Positions 41,455-50,178 of a DNA stretch of 64,000 bases are shown piece by piece. Within the stretch, counting starts at the first letter, position 1, and each line of letters begins with the position of its first letter. Both the position numbers and the translations under genes were made by a program. Source of the stretch: Dactylosporangium aurantiacum (GTDB lineage Bacteria > Actinomycetota > Actinomycetes > Mycobacteriales > Micromonosporaceae); the NCBI RefSeq assembly GCF_000716715.1, contig NZ_JNYJ01000036.1, positions 206,842-270,841 on the forward strand, given 5' to 3'. The notes under the pieces are model-generated. The model was not told the origin of the DNA. It did not search any database and saw only the letters and a program-made list of their open reading frames with translations.

Positions 41455-41742
41455 ATGATCGGGACGATCCTGTGGGCGATCATCGGGGGCGCCATCATCG
41501 GCGTTCTCGCGCGACTGATCCTGCCCGGCCGGCAGAACATTTCGGTGCTGCTCACCGTCGTGGTCGGCATCGTCGCCGCGCTGATCGGCGGTTTGATCGC
41601 CACCTGGCTCGGGGTCGGGAAAACCAATGGCGTCGACTGGATCCGGCACGGCATCCAGATCGCGCTCGCGGTCATCGGCGTCTACATCGCCGCCCGGGCG
41701 ACGAGCGGACACGGGCGACCTGCCGGCACCACTCGTATGTGA
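41455..41742 (+). CDS. GlsB/YeaQ/YmgE-family small membrane protein
   Basis: 95 residues with three helices, ATG at 41455 with the strong site AAGGAAGGGGGG five bases upstream. Family segments: TILWAIIGGAIIGVLARLIL, PGRQ and a second glycine-rich helix VVVGIVAALIGGLIATWLG. These transglycosylase-associated (PF04226) proteins are commonly stress-induced; molecular role unclear. A small helical protein follows 65 bases later on the same strand. Confidence 0.88.
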   Translation: MIGTILWAIIGGAIIGVLARLILPGRQNISVLLTVVVGIVAALIGGLIATWLGVGKTNGVDWIRHGIQIALAVIGVYIAARATSGHGRPAGTTRM

Positions 41743-41807
41743 CGAGCCATCCGGCGACGCCGTCGCGGCCGCCGACGAGACCACCCACGACGAGAGGAAA
41801 TCCCGCG

Positions 41808-41990
41808 ATGGGCAAGCTCCTGGACAAGGCCAAGGAACTGCTGAACAAGCACGACGACAAGGTCGACAAAGGGTTGGACATGGCCGGCCAGCAGGCCGAC
41901 CGGCGCACCGACCAGAAGTACACCGAGCACATCGACAAGGGTGTGCAGGCAGCGAAGGACCGCACCGGAGAAAGCGGGACGACGAGGTAA
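41808..41990 (+). CDS. MT0933-like small Lys-rich helical protein (antitoxin family)
   Basis: 60 residues, too small for most gene finders. ATG at 41808 with GAGAGGAAAT upstream. The sequence MGKLLDKAKELLNKHDDKVD then KGLDMAGQQADRRTDQKY is strongly helical and charged and matches the MT0933-like antitoxin family (PF14013). No toxin is encoded beside it, so the antitoxin label may be only a family name. Sits after the GlsB gene and before a hairpin. Confidence 0.72.
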   Translation: MGKLLDKAKELLNKHDDKVDKGLDMAGQQADRRTDQKYTEHIDKGVQAAKDRTGESGTTR

Positions 41991-42000
41991 CGCATCCGTC

Positions 42001-42036
42001 GGCGCGCTCGTGCCGCCCCGGCCGCACGAGCGCGCC
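42001..42036. terminator. Bidirectional terminator hairpin
   Basis: GGCGCGCTCGTGC (42001-42013) is perfectly complementary to GCACGAGCGCGCC (42024-42036), with a ten-base loop. It lies between the MT0933-like stop and the convergent stop at 42045. Confidence 0.75.
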
Positions 42037-42044
42037 GCGGAGCG

Positions 42045-43103
42045 CTAATTGCCGTAGGTGATGACCATCGGTGCCGGCTGCAGGGCCATGACCTGCTCCG
42101 GGGTCATCAACTTGTTCTTCGACTCCAGCTCGTAGAAGATCTTAAATCCGCCGTACCTGAAGTTCTGGAACCGCTGCATGCCCTGGGCGACCCATTTGCC
42201 GTACTGTTCGGTTTTCACCTCGATGTCGCCGGGCCAGCCACCCACCGAGTCGACGTGGATCACCACGTCCACCCGGCTGTCATTGCGCAGGTTCCGCTTG
42301 TCGGCGATGATCGCCGCCCCCGGGTTGTAGGGATTGGCCAGGTCGTCGCCGTCCGGCCGGTACTGGTGAATCATGAAGATCTTCCGGGGCACCTGGTACT
42401 CCGCCGGCATCTGTGCGACCGCACTGATGAGCGGGTTGAGGTCGGCGGCGCGCACATTGGACAAGTGGACGCCCGGCACGCCGTTGTGCCGCGGGAACAT
42501 CCATTCCGGATCCACGGCGACGTGCACGAACGGCAGCTTGAGATAGGGCCGGAAGAAGTTCAGCTCGGTCACCGGGTCGGACCAGCCGAAGTTGAGGTCC
42601 AAAAACAGCAGCAGGTTGTTCTTCCGGCAGAATTCGACGTACCGGTCGATGGTCGGCGCGTCCACCCGGTGGCTGTACGTGCCGGCCGGCCCGGGCTTCC
42701 TGTCCGGCACGCTGACGACCAGGTCGATCCCGGCCAGCACCGGATGCGCCGGGTCGAGCTGCTGATATACCGCCGCCTGCCGCCTGAGCCGGGCGAGCAT
42801 CGCGTCGGTGATCTCGTGTGCCGGGCCGGTGGCCGCGGCCCCGGGCACCGCGTAGAAGGCGACGACCCGGTTTCGCGGCAGCGCCGCACCGGCGTCCGGG
42901 TCGAATGACGGCGACGGTGCCGGCGACGCGGTTGGCGTGGATATCGCCGTGGAAGCGGCCGGCGTTTTGCCGGCACTGCCCTTCATGACGTAACTGACGA
43001 TCGACACGATCATGACCAGCGCCAGCACTGCCGGCACGATCATGATCGTGCGGTTCAGCCGGCGTCCTTTCGGCGCATGAGAATGCGGTGGCGAATGACT
43101 CAT
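42045..43103 (-). CDS. Exported membrane-anchored protein of unknown function
   Basis: 352 residues from the ATG at 43103; upstream in-frame codons exist but give a poor N-terminus. A cytoplasmic N-terminus with PPHSHAPKGRRLNR precedes one membrane helix at about 20-40 (MIVPAVLALVMIVSIVSYVM), a Ser/Thr/Pro linker, then about 270 residues. Segments GIDLVVSVPDRKPGPAGTYS, FCRKNNLLLFLDLNFGW, VHVAVDPEWMFPRHNGVPG and KIFMIHQYRP alternate strands and acidic/aromatic residues like a TIM-barrel hydrolase, but I do not recognise the family. Divergent from the glycosyltransferase operon, with a palindrome between, so a role in the same surface process is a reasonable guess. Confidence 0.75.
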   Translation of the reverse strand: MSHSPPHSHAPKGRRLNRTIMIVPAVLALVMIVSIVSYVMKGSAGKTPAASTAISTPTASPAPSPSFDPDAGAALPRNRVVAFYAVPGAAATGPAHEITDAMLARLRRQAAVYQQLDPAHPVLAGIDLVVSVPDRKPGPAGTYSHRVDAPTIDRYVEFCRKNNLLLFLDLNFGWSDPVTELNFFRPYLKLPFVHVAVDPEWMFPRHNGVPGVHLSNVRAADLNPLISAVAQMPAEYQVPRKIFMIHQYRPDGDDLANPYNPGAAIIADKRNLRNDSRVDVVIHVDSVGGWPGDIEVKTEQYGKWVAQGMQRFQNFRYGGFKIFYELESKNKLMTPEQVMALQPAPMVITYGN

Positions 43104-43549
43104 GGAGCAGGTGTCCTTCGGTTCTGAAGTCGCACACGAATCGCAGCCCTGCGAGTCCAAACGTGCACTTGCTTCAGTCCGGCCCCACCCGAGATGCCGG
43201 CGTCGAATCCCCGCTACGCACCGCATCAAACCACCGGCTCACGGTAACCGCACCTTCACCCGGAAACGGGTCGCCGTATGAGTTCACGAGTGGCGCGTCG
43301 TCATTTGCCCGCCGTACCCTTCGACCGCCGATGATTCATGCACCGGATTTCACCCGGGTGAAACGGCACCGGATGCCTTGCGATTACGCCACCGCCGCGA
43401 GCAAAGTCGACTCCGCAACCCGTCATGCATTCGCGTCCGTCGTGCCGCCGGCCCGTCTCGAGTCGGCGATTGAGCGGTCACACGGACCCGCGGAGACCCC
43501 TTGAACAAAAAGGGCGTTGCCCGCACGAGCTTCGAAGGGCGATCCGGTC
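43104..43549. other. 446-base divergent control region
   Basis: Lies between the starts of the exported protein (left) and the glycosyltransferase (right). Less GC-rich than the genes. Holds the perfect palindrome at 43348-43363; no gene, and no clear -35/-10 pair, was found. Confidence 0.55.
43348..43363. promoter_or_regulatory. Perfect 16-bp palindrome TTTCACCCGGGTGAAA
   Basis: Fully self-complementary, in the divergent control region between the exported protein and the glycosyltransferase. The size and symmetry suit a dimeric repressor. No regulator gene is adjacent. Confidence 0.65.
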
Positions 43550-44773
43550 GTGCGCCTCAACCTGACCGACGACATCATTGACGTCGAGCGCGCCGCACCC
43601 TGGCCGAGCGAGAAGACCGACGGCGACCCCACCGTGGTCGTCCGCGCGTTCCCGATGCAACGGTCCCGCCATGACCGGCCCACCGCGAAGATCGTCGCCC
43701 TGGTTCCCGCGTACAACGAGTCCGCGACCATCGCCGGCACCATCCGGGCGCTGCGGCGGCAATGGTCCCCGCCGATCGACCGGATCGTCGTCGTGCCGAA
43801 CAACTGCACCGACGACACCGCCGAGGTCGCCGCCGCCGGCGGCGCCGAGGTGTACGAGTTCCCCGGCCACAACCCGCACAAGAAGGCCGGCGCGCTGAAC
43901 TGGGCGGTCCTCAACCTGCTGCCCGGGCTGGCCGACGACGACTTCCTGCTCGTCACCGACGCCGACAGCCTCCTGCACCCCGACTTCACCCAACATGCCG
44001 TCAGAGCGCTGACCAGGCCCCGCGTCGGGCACCGCTGGCGGCGGCCCGTCGGCGCCGCCTGCGCCAGCTTCCACACGTCACGCGACGGCACCACCCTGCT
44101 CGACCGGCTGCAGCGCAACGAGTACACCCGGTTCGCGCGGCAGGTGGCCCGGCGCATGGACAAGGCACTCGTGCTGTCCGGCGTCGCGACCCTGCTCCAG
44201 GTGCGGGTGATCCGGGACGTGCTCATCGCCCGCGGTCAGGGCCGGCTCCCCGGTTACCGCGGCGAGCTGTACCACCGCGACACCGCCACCGAGGACATCG
44301 AGCTGACGTTCGCGATCCAGGCGCTCGGCTACCGGCCGGTGGCACCGTCGAAGGCGACGGCGACCACGGAGTCGATGCCGACCTGGCAGGCGTTGAAGGA
44401 TCAGCGGCTCCGCTGGCAGCGGGGCATGCTCGACAGCCTCCGCCTGTACGGGATGAACCGGCGCACGTTCGGCACCTGGGTCCGCCAGGTCGCGATCTAC
44501 GCCGGCTCTCTGGTGGCGCCGGTGTATCTCACGTTCCTGGCCTTGCTCCTCACCATGACGGGCAGCCTGCCGTTCGACCCGCGATGGCTGCCGTTGACGG
44601 GCCTCTTCCTGCTCGAGCGGGTCTGGACGGTCCGGTCGAACCGCCCCGGTGACATCGCGCTGGCGGCGGCGCTGCTGCCCGAGTGGTTGTTCGAACAATG
44701 GCGCGCCGGCGTGTACTGGCTGGCGGTGTGGAAGACGGTCCGCGGTGCTGACCGTGAATGGATCAATCCCTGA
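43550..44773 (+). CDS. Family 2 membrane glycosyltransferase
   Basis: 407 residues from the GTG at 43550; a TTG eleven codons earlier is the alternative. GT-A domain: VALVPAYNESATIAGTIRAL, nucleotide/metal DAD at 137-139 (LLVTDADSLLHPDF), acceptor-base TED at 247-249 (TATEDIELTF), and the QRLRW motif at 285-289, all as in processive beta-glycosyltransferases such as cellulose and hyaluronan synthases. Hydrophobic stretches follow at about 315-360. It probably makes or exports a beta-linked surface polysaccharide. The next gene, 12 bases later, is an LPxTG microprotein. Confidence 0.9.
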   Translation: MRLNLTDDIIDVERAAPWPSEKTDGDPTVVVRAFPMQRSRHDRPTAKIVALVPAYNESATIAGTIRALRRQWSPPIDRIVVVPNNCTDDTAEVAAAGGAEVYEFPGHNPHKKAGALNWAVLNLLPGLADDDFLLVTDADSLLHPDFTQHAVRALTRPRVGHRWRRPVGAACASFHTSRDGTTLLDRLQRNEYTRFARQVARRMDKALVLSGVATLLQVRVIRDVLIARGQGRLPGYRGELYHRDTATEDIELTFAIQALGYRPVAPSKATATTESMPTWQALKDQRLRWQRGMLDSLRLYGMNRRTFGTWVRQVAIYAGSLVAPVYLTFLALLLTMTGSLPFDPRWLPLTGLFLLERVWTVRSNRPGDIALAAALLPEWLFEQWRAGVYWLAVWKTVRGADREWINP

Positions 44774-44785
44774 GGAGGAATGCAC

Positions 44786-44944
44786 ATGTACGAAGGAAGC
44801 GTCGTCGGTGCGGCCGGCACCGGTGTCGCGACGCTGCCGGTGACCGGTCTGTCGATCGGCTGGCAGCTGGTCCTCGCCGCCACACTGATCATGGGCGGCT
44901 TCGCGTTGCTCCGGTTGTCACCCCGGGTCCGGCGGCATCGCTGA
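44786..44944 (+). CDS. 52-residue LPxTG sorting-signal microprotein
   Basis: Not an accidental frame: TGAGGAGGAA, the glycosyltransferase stop plus a strong ribosome site, precedes the ATG by five bases. The sequence MYEGSVVGAAGTGVATLPVT then GLSIGWQLVLAATLIMGGFA and LLRLSPRVRRHR shows a short hydrophilic start, LPVTG at residues 17-21, a hydrophobic helix and a positive tail. This is exactly a sortase cell-wall sorting signal, but with no signal peptide or passenger domain. It may be an acceptor, a substrate for modification or a regulator. No sortase is in the window. Confidence 0.75.
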   Translation: MYEGSVVGAAGTGVATLPVTGLSIGWQLVLAATLIMGGFALLRLSPRVRRHR

Positions 44945-45267
44945 CGGTCGCTGGGGGCGCAGGCCGAAGAACGGGTCCGCGCCCCTGCACCGCGCTCATG
45001 AACACCAGGTGGTTGATCGGACACCCCGATCAACCACCGTTTCGCATCTCGCCCCCATGCGGCCGGAACCCTCACCTACCGCCGGTCCGCGTCGGGTCAG
45101 GCCGAAATTCGGTGGAGTCGGCGGGCGGCGGCGCGTAACGTGGTGGGCCGCTTGACGGCCGCGGTGAGGTAGGCACCGCAGCGGACGTCCCGACGCGCCG
45201 GGGTTCGACCGAGAGGTCCCGGATACGCGAGCGAGCAGCTGATGAGATTCCCCTGAAGGAAATCACC
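44945..45267. other. Intergenic region before HelR
   Basis: 323 bases. Holds a strong hairpin at 45008-45038. The rest has no gene. I looked for the rifamycin-associated element known upstream of some helR genes and did not see a convincing copy. Confidence 0.5.
45008..45038 (+). terminator. Terminator hairpin after the glycosyltransferase operon
   Basis: GGTGGTTGATCGG (45008-45020) is complementary to CCGATCAACCACC (45026-45038) around ACACC, followed by GTTTCG. Confidence 0.7.
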
Positions 45268-47196
45268 GTGCCCGCACTGGAAGACGAGCTCGCCGCTGAG
45301 CGAGCGCACCTGGAAGCATCCCGTAAAGCGCTCCGCAGGATGCGGGAGCATGCGGAGGACCTGTTCTCGACCGGGGATCAGGTGGCGGGAGACCCATTCG
45401 CGGCGGAGACGCTGGGACGGCATCTGGCCCGCAGGATCGCCGAGCTGGCGGACAGCCCCGACACGCCGCTGTTCTTCGGCCGGCTGGACATCGAGGAAGA
45501 GCGGTTCCACGTGGGGCGGCGGCACGTCACCGACGTGGCCGGTGAGCCGATGGTGCTGGACTGGCGGGCGCCGGTGTCCCGGAAGTTCTACCAGGCCAGT
45601 GTCAAGGACCCGCAGGACGTGCGGACCCGCCGGCGGTTCGGGTTCGTCAAGGGGGCACTGACCAGCTTCGAGGACGAGCACCTGCAGGCCGGGGAGGAGC
45701 TCGGCACCGCCAGCCGGATCCTGCTGGAGGAGATCGAGCGGCCGCGTGTCGGGCCGATGCGGGACATCGTCGCCACGATCCAGCCGGAGCAGGACGAGCT
45801 GGTGCGCGCCGAGCTGGACGAGTCGATCTGCGTGCAGGGCGCGCCCGGCACCGGGAAGACCGCGGTGGGGCTGCATCGGGCGGCGTATCTGCTGTACCTG
45901 CACCGCGAGCGGCTCAAGCGGTCCGGTGTGCTGATCGTGGGGCCGAACAGCGCGTTCCTGAGCTACATCGCCAGCGTGCTGCCGGCCCTCGGGGAGATCG
46001 AGGTGCAGCAGTCGACGATCGACGGCCTCCTCGGTACCGTCGCGACGGCCACCGACACCGCGGCGGCCGCCGAGGTGAAGCACGACCCGCGGATGGCCAC
46101 GGTGCTGGCGCGGCGGCTCAACGGCAAGATCCGCAAGCCGGAGGCGCCGCTGACCGTGTCCGACGGGTCCTATCGGTGGCGGGTGTCGACGGAGGCGCTG
46201 CGGCGGGTCGTGGACGACGTGCGACGGGAGGCGCCGCCGTACGGGATCGGCCGGGAGCGGGTCAGGGCGCGGATCGTGTCGCTGCTGATGCGGCAGTCGG
46301 AGGCGCGCCGCGGCGACTCGCCGAGCGAGGCCTGGCAGCGCCGGATGGGCCGGTCGCAGCCGGTCGTCGAGGTGCTCGACCACGCGTGGCCGGCGGTCAC
46401 CGCGGAGCAGCTGGTGTTCGAGGTGCTCAGCGACCCGGCCGACGAGCTGCTGGAGCCGGCCGAGCAGGCGGCGATCGCCTGGGCGAAGCCGCCGAAGACC
46501 GCGCGGTCCGCGAAGTGGACGGCGGCGGATGCGGTACTGATCGACGAGGCCGCCGGGTTGATCGACCGGGTGCCCTCGTTCGGCCACGTGGTGCTGGACG
46601 AGGCGCAGGACCTGTCGCCGATGCAGGCGCGGGTGATCGCGCGGCGCTCCGAGCACGGCTCGATCACCCTGCTCGGCGATCTCGCCCAGGGCACGGCGCC
46701 GTGGGCGGCCCGGGACTGGCGGACGCTGCTGGCGCACCTGGGCAAGCCGGAGGCGCGGGTGGTGCCGCTGACGACCGGGTTCCGGGTGCCGGCCGCGGTC
46801 GTCGCGCTGGCCAACCGGCTGCTGCCGGCGCTGGGGGTGGACGTGCCGGAGGCGCGGTCCCTGCGCACCGACGGGGCGCTCACGATCGGGGCGACGCCGC
46901 TGCGGGACGCGGTCCGCGACGCCCTGCGGTTCGAGGGCTCCATCGGGGTGATCGCGGCCGACGCGACGGTGCCGCTGATCGCCGCCGGGATCGAGCACGA
47001 GCGGGTGACGGTGCTGCCGGCGAGCCTCGCGAAGGGTCTCGAGTACGACCACGTGATCGTCGTGGAGCCGGCCGACATCGTGGCGGCCGAACCCCGCGGG
47101 CTCAACCGGTTGTTCGTGGTCCTGACGCGAGCGGTTTCCCGCCTGGATGTGTTACACGAGCGTCCGCTTCCTCCACCGTTGGATAGGGTTTCGTGA
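45268..47196 (+). CDS. helR: HelD/HelR-family RNA polymerase recycling ATPase
   Basis: 642 residues, GTG at 45268 with AAGGAAA upstream. UvrD-like superfamily 1: the Walker A GAPGTGKTAVGLHRAAYL is at 191-198 and VVLDEAQDLSPMQARVIA is Walker B. The N-terminus starts with a charged coiled coil (AAERAHLEASRKALRRMREH) that enters the RNA polymerase secondary channel in this family, then FFGRLDIEEERFHVGRRHVT and LDWRAPVSRKFYQ, both family marks. HelD/HelR dislodges stalled RNA polymerase; some actinomycete copies give rifampicin resistance. Rifampicin function here is not shown by the sequence. Confidence 0.88.
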   Translation: MPALEDELAAERAHLEASRKALRRMREHAEDLFSTGDQVAGDPFAAETLGRHLARRIAELADSPDTPLFFGRLDIEEERFHVGRRHVTDVAGEPMVLDWRAPVSRKFYQASVKDPQDVRTRRRFGFVKGALTSFEDEHLQAGEELGTASRILLEEIERPRVGPMRDIVATIQPEQDELVRAELDESICVQGAPGTGKTAVGLHRAAYLLYLHRERLKRSGVLIVGPNSAFLSYIASVLPALGEIEVQQSTIDGLLGTVATATDTAAAAEVKHDPRMATVLARRLNGKIRKPEAPLTVSDGSYRWRVSTEALRRVVDDVRREAPPYGIGRERVRARIVSLLMRQSEARRGDSPSEAWQRRMGRSQPVVEVLDHAWPAVTAEQLVFEVLSDPADELLEPAEQAAIAWAKPPKTARSAKWTAADAVLIDEAAGLIDRVPSFGHVVLDEAQDLSPMQARVIARRSEHGSITLLGDLAQGTAPWAARDWRTLLAHLGKPEARVVPLTTGFRVPAAVVALANRLLPALGVDVPEARSLRTDGALTIGATPLRDAVRDALRFEGSIGVIAADATVPLIAAGIEHERVTVLPASLAKGLEYDHVIVVEPADIVAAEPRGLNRLFVVLTRAVSRLDVLHERPLPPPLDRVS

Positions 47197-47250
47197 TCAC
47201 TGTCCGGATGTCACTATCTCGAAACAGTGCGACAACCGGAAGGACGCGGA

Positions 47251-48000
47251 ATGCGAGTAAGGGGTTACGCACCGGGCACGCCGTGCTGGGCCGAGGTCGC
47301 CAGCCCCGACCCCGGCGCCGCGCGCGCGTTCTATGGCGGCCTCTTCGGATGGCAGTTCAACGACGACGGGCACTTCACGCTCAACGGCCGCGCCGTGGCC
47401 GGCCTGCGCACCGCCGCCCCGGGCGGGCCGGCCGCGTGGCTGATCTCGATCGCGACCGACGACCCGGCCGGCACCGCGGAGGCGGTCGTGCACGCCGGCG
47501 GCAGCGTCAAGGTGCCCCCGACCAGCGTGCGTGACCTGGGCACGATGGCCGTGCTCGCCGACGCCGGCGGCGCGGTCTTCGGCACCTGGCTGCGCAGCAG
47601 GTTCGGCGGCGCGCAGGTGTCCTTCGAGCCCGGCGCGATCTGCTGGTACGAGCTGGCCTCCCACGACCTGGAGCGCACCGGCGCCTTCTACGGCGAGGTG
47701 TTCGGCTGGCACCCGGTCGAGACGGAGAACACCGAGCCGTACTTCGAGCTGCACCACCACCACGACGCCGTGGGCGGGCTGCTGCCGATCGACGACCGGT
47801 TCCCGCCCGGACTGCCGGAGCACTGGACGGTCTGCTTCATGGTCGAGGACGCCGTCACCGCGTGTGAGCGGGTGGCGGAGCTGGGCGGCACGGTGGCCCG
47901 CAAGCCGATGGCGTCGTCGGCCGGTTGGTACGCCCGCGTCGCCGACCCGTCCGGGGCGCATTTCGCGCTGATCGAGATTTCCGACGAATACGGCTTTTAG
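47251..48000 (+). CDS. VOC-family protein, tandem domains (paralogue of 36157-36930)
   Basis: 249 residues, ATG at 47251 with GGAAGGA nine bases upstream. Two VOC modules begin [20 protein letters not shown] with FYGGLFGW and [20 protein letters not shown] with EVFGWHP; ends [18 protein letters not shown]. Same opening as the first VOC gene. Both modules keep the family fold; substrate unknown. The four last bases overlap the convergent M14 gene. Confidence 0.9.
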   Translation: MRVRGYAPGTPCWAEVASPDPGAARAFYGGLFGWQFNDDGHFTLNGRAVAGLRTAAPGGPAAWLISIATDDPAGTAEAVVHAGGSVKVPPTSVRDLGTMAVLADAGGAVFGTWLRSRFGGAQVSFEPGAICWYELASHDLERTGAFYGEVFGWHPVETENTEPYFELHHHHDAVGGLLPIDDRFPPGLPEHWTVCFMVEDAVTACERVAELGGTVARKPMASSAGWYARVADPSGAHFALIEISDEYGF

Positions 48001-49796
48001 GACCTTCTCACCACGACGTCGTCCACGCCGGCCTCGATGAGGCTGGCGCCGGCGGCGTCGGTGGTCTCGATCAGCAACTGGATGGTCCTGCCCGCGAACG
48101 GGGTGAGGTCGGCCTTGGCGCTCGCCCACGCGGCGTCGCGGTCGGCGGCCGCGCCGGCCTTCGTGAACAGGCCGGTCTTCACCCCGTCGGCCAAAACGCT
48201 GACCTTGAACAGGTCGCTCGCCGACGCGTTGGCGGCGTGCGCGAAGTACCAGGACCAGTCCAGGGTGAGCGGGCCGGTCGCCGGCAGCGGGATCGACGGC
48301 GACCGCACGCCGGTGGTGCCGCCGTCGACGTCGTTGCTGCCCGCCGCCGTGCCCGCCTTCCGGCCGGTCACCAGGTCGTTGTCGCCACTGGCGGGGGTGC
48401 CGAGCTGCTTCGGGCCGTTCTGCGTGGTCGGCTCAGGGTTGCCGCGCTCCCACAGCCCGCCGGTCGCGGTGCCCTTGGTGACCGTCCAGCCCTTGGCGCT
48501 CTCGAAGTCGTCGGACCAGACCGCGCCGTTCCCGCAGTACCTGGCCTCCTTGCCGATGATCCGGTAGACGCAGTCCGCGAACTCGGCCAGCTGCAGGCTC
48601 GCCTCCTTGTTCCGGGTGGTCTGCGCGGCGATCACGCTCGCCGGCGGGTAGAAGCCGTTGCCGCTCGGGTTGGGACCCGGGTACATCTCGAACGTGTACG
48701 CGAAGACCCCCTGCGTCGCCCACAGCCAGTCGATGATCGAGCCGTCGGTGATGTAGAGGTCGCTGGACTGCTCCGGGGTGTAGCCGTTGGAGTTCGCCAT
48801 GCGCACGCCGAGGCTCATGAAGGCGGCCTGCTGGTCGGCGTTCATCCCCGAGGCCGTGTCCGCGGTCGTGTAGCCGAACGGCCACAGGATGAGCTCCGAG
48901 TACGTGTGGAAGTCGATGCTCGCCTTGATCTGCTGTACCCCACCGATCCGGCGACTGAGCACGAAGTCCCGCAGGCGCTGCGTCTCGGGCGCGGAGAACC
49001 CCGACGGCCCGTGGTAGGTCTCCGACGCCGGGCTGTCCGACGAGCCGCCGCAGCAGGCGAACTTGAAGCTCCAGTTGCGGTTGAGATCCGTGCCGACGGT
49101 GTTCGAGCCGGCGTTGGGCTGCCGGTTCTTGCGCCAGTTGCGGTAGGCGCCGGTGGCGATGTCGTACTCGCCACCGTCGGGGTTCAGGTCCGGCACGATC
49201 CACAGCTCGCGGCTGTCGACCAGCTTGGTGATCCTGGGATCCTTGCCGTACCCGTCGGTGTACAGCTTCACCAGGTAGAGCGCCATCTCGACGGTCAGGT
49301 GCTCGCGGGCGTGCTGGTGCGCGCCGTACAGGACCTCGGGCTCGTCCTCGTCCACCGCGACGTTGTCGGAGATCTTGATCAGTGGCAGGTCGCGGCCCTG
49401 GTACGACTTGCCGATGCTGGTCTTGCGCATGATCGCCGGATGGGCGGCGACGGCCTTGTCGAGCTCGGCGACCATCTCGGCGTAGTTGTGATAGCCGGCG
49501 TCGGCCTTCGGGAAGTCCTCGGCGCGCCGCTCGAGGACCCGGAACCCCTGGTCGCGGAGCCGGCGCGCCTCGGCGGGCAGCGCGGTGATCTCGGCCCGGC
49601 CGTGCTCGACCGAGTCGATGGCGGCCCCGCTGCGGGCGACCCGGTTGCGGTCGTCCAGGGTACGGACGCCCTCGACCACATACCGCCCGGCCTGCTCCGC
49701 CGGGTCCACCGGGGCCGCGCCGGCGGCATGGACCCCGGCGAGCATGAGCAGCCCGACACCGGCGAGCGTGAGCGATACGGAGAGCCTGCGGCCCAT
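47997..49796 (-). CDS. Secreted M14-family zinc carboxypeptidase
   Basis: 599 residues, ATG at 49796 with AAGGAGG four bases upstream. A signal peptide ([20 protein letters not shown]) leads to a zinc carboxypeptidase domain from about residue 100: zinc motif [12 protein letters not shown] with His162 and Glu165, [11 protein letters not shown] (substrate Asn-Arg), a later zinc His in [17 protein letters not shown], and the catalytic Glu in FAYTFEMYP. The last 150 residues ([20 protein letters not shown]) look like a beta-sandwich accessory domain. Removes C-terminal residues from peptides outside the cell. Convergent with the VOC gene. Confidence 0.93.
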   Translation of the reverse strand: MGRRLSVSLTLAGVGLLMLAGVHAAGAAPVDPAEQAGRYVVEGVRTLDDRNRVARSGAAIDSVEHGRAEITALPAEARRLRDQGFRVLERRAEDFPKADAGYHNYAEMVAELDKAVAAHPAIMRKTSIGKSYQGRDLPLIKISDNVAVDEDEPEVLYGAHQHAREHLTVEMALYLVKLYTDGYGKDPRITKLVDSRELWIVPDLNPDGGEYDIATGAYRNWRKNRQPNAGSNTVGTDLNRNWSFKFACCGGSSDSPASETYHGPSGFSAPETQRLRDFVLSRRIGGVQQIKASIDFHTYSELILWPFGYTTADTASGMNADQQAAFMSLGVRMANSNGYTPEQSSDLYITDGSIIDWLWATQGVFAYTFEMYPGPNPSGNGFYPPASVIAAQTTRNKEASLQLAEFADCVYRIIGKEARYCGNGAVWSDDFESAKGWTVTKGTATGGLWERGNPEPTTQNGPKQLGTPASGDNDLVTGRKAGTAAGSNDVDGGTTGVRSPSIPLPATGPLTLDWSWYFAHAANASASDLFKVSVLADGVKTGLFTKAGAAADRDAAWASAKADLTPFAGRTIQLLIETTDAAGASLIEAGVDDVVVRRS

Positions 49797-49841
49797 CGCG
49801 CCTCCTTGGGTGGTTTTGCACCATCCAAGGTTTAAGCGCTA

Positions 49842-50123
49842 TTAGTCCGCTTTGGTGGTGCTTTCACCCCCATCATCATCCCCGTTGAGCGCGGCGCGCA
49901 GTCGTTCGCGCTTTTCGGTGCGGCGGCGCGCCGCGCCGACCGCCTGCACGGAGGCCTCCTCCCGCAGTCCTTTCAGCAGGAAGAAGGCCAGCGCGGCGGA
50001 GACCACCACGGCGATCATCAACTTCAGCAGCGAGCTGATGTCCAGCGGGACGGCGAGCAACGCGGCCGCGACGACGACGAAGAGCCCCAGCCGGGCGAGC
50101 GTGTACTTCAACAACGCAGACAT
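49842..50123 (-). CDS. DUF4229 small membrane protein
   Basis: 93 residues. KYTLARLGLFVVVAAALLAV and LLKLMIAVVVSAALAFFLLK are two helices, followed by a charged tail (GLREEASVQAVGAARRRTEK). This matches the actinobacterial DUF4229 family. ATG at 50123, with TATCCT nine bases before it and no ribosome site. Between the M14 gene and mqnE; function unknown. Often seen near menaquinone genes in actinomycetes, as here next to mqnE. Confidence 0.8.
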   Translation of the reverse strand: MSALLKYTLARLGLFVVVAAALLAVPLDISSLLKLMIAVVVSAALAFFLLKGLREEASVQAVGAARRRTEKRERLRAALNGDDDGGESTTKAD

Positions 50124-50132
50124 GGTGTGGCC

Positions 50133-50138
50133 AGGATA
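50133..50138 (-). promoter_or_regulatory. -10 box for DUF4229 gene
   Basis: On the minus strand TATCCT spans 50138-50133, nine bases before the ATG at 50123; consistent with a leaderless or very short leader transcript. Confidence 0.45.
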
Positions 50139-50178
50139 TCCCTGCCCACGGCCGGTGCCGCACCGGCCGTGGGGCGGG

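Noticed and set aside
41455..41990. Toxin-antitoxin module
   Set aside because: The first protein is a GlsB-type stress protein, not a known toxin, so the pair is only noted as a curiosity.
44945..45267. Rifamycin-associated element upstream of helR
   Set aside because: No inverted repeat close to the known consensus; a GGGCCGCTTGACGGCC stretch is only partly similar.
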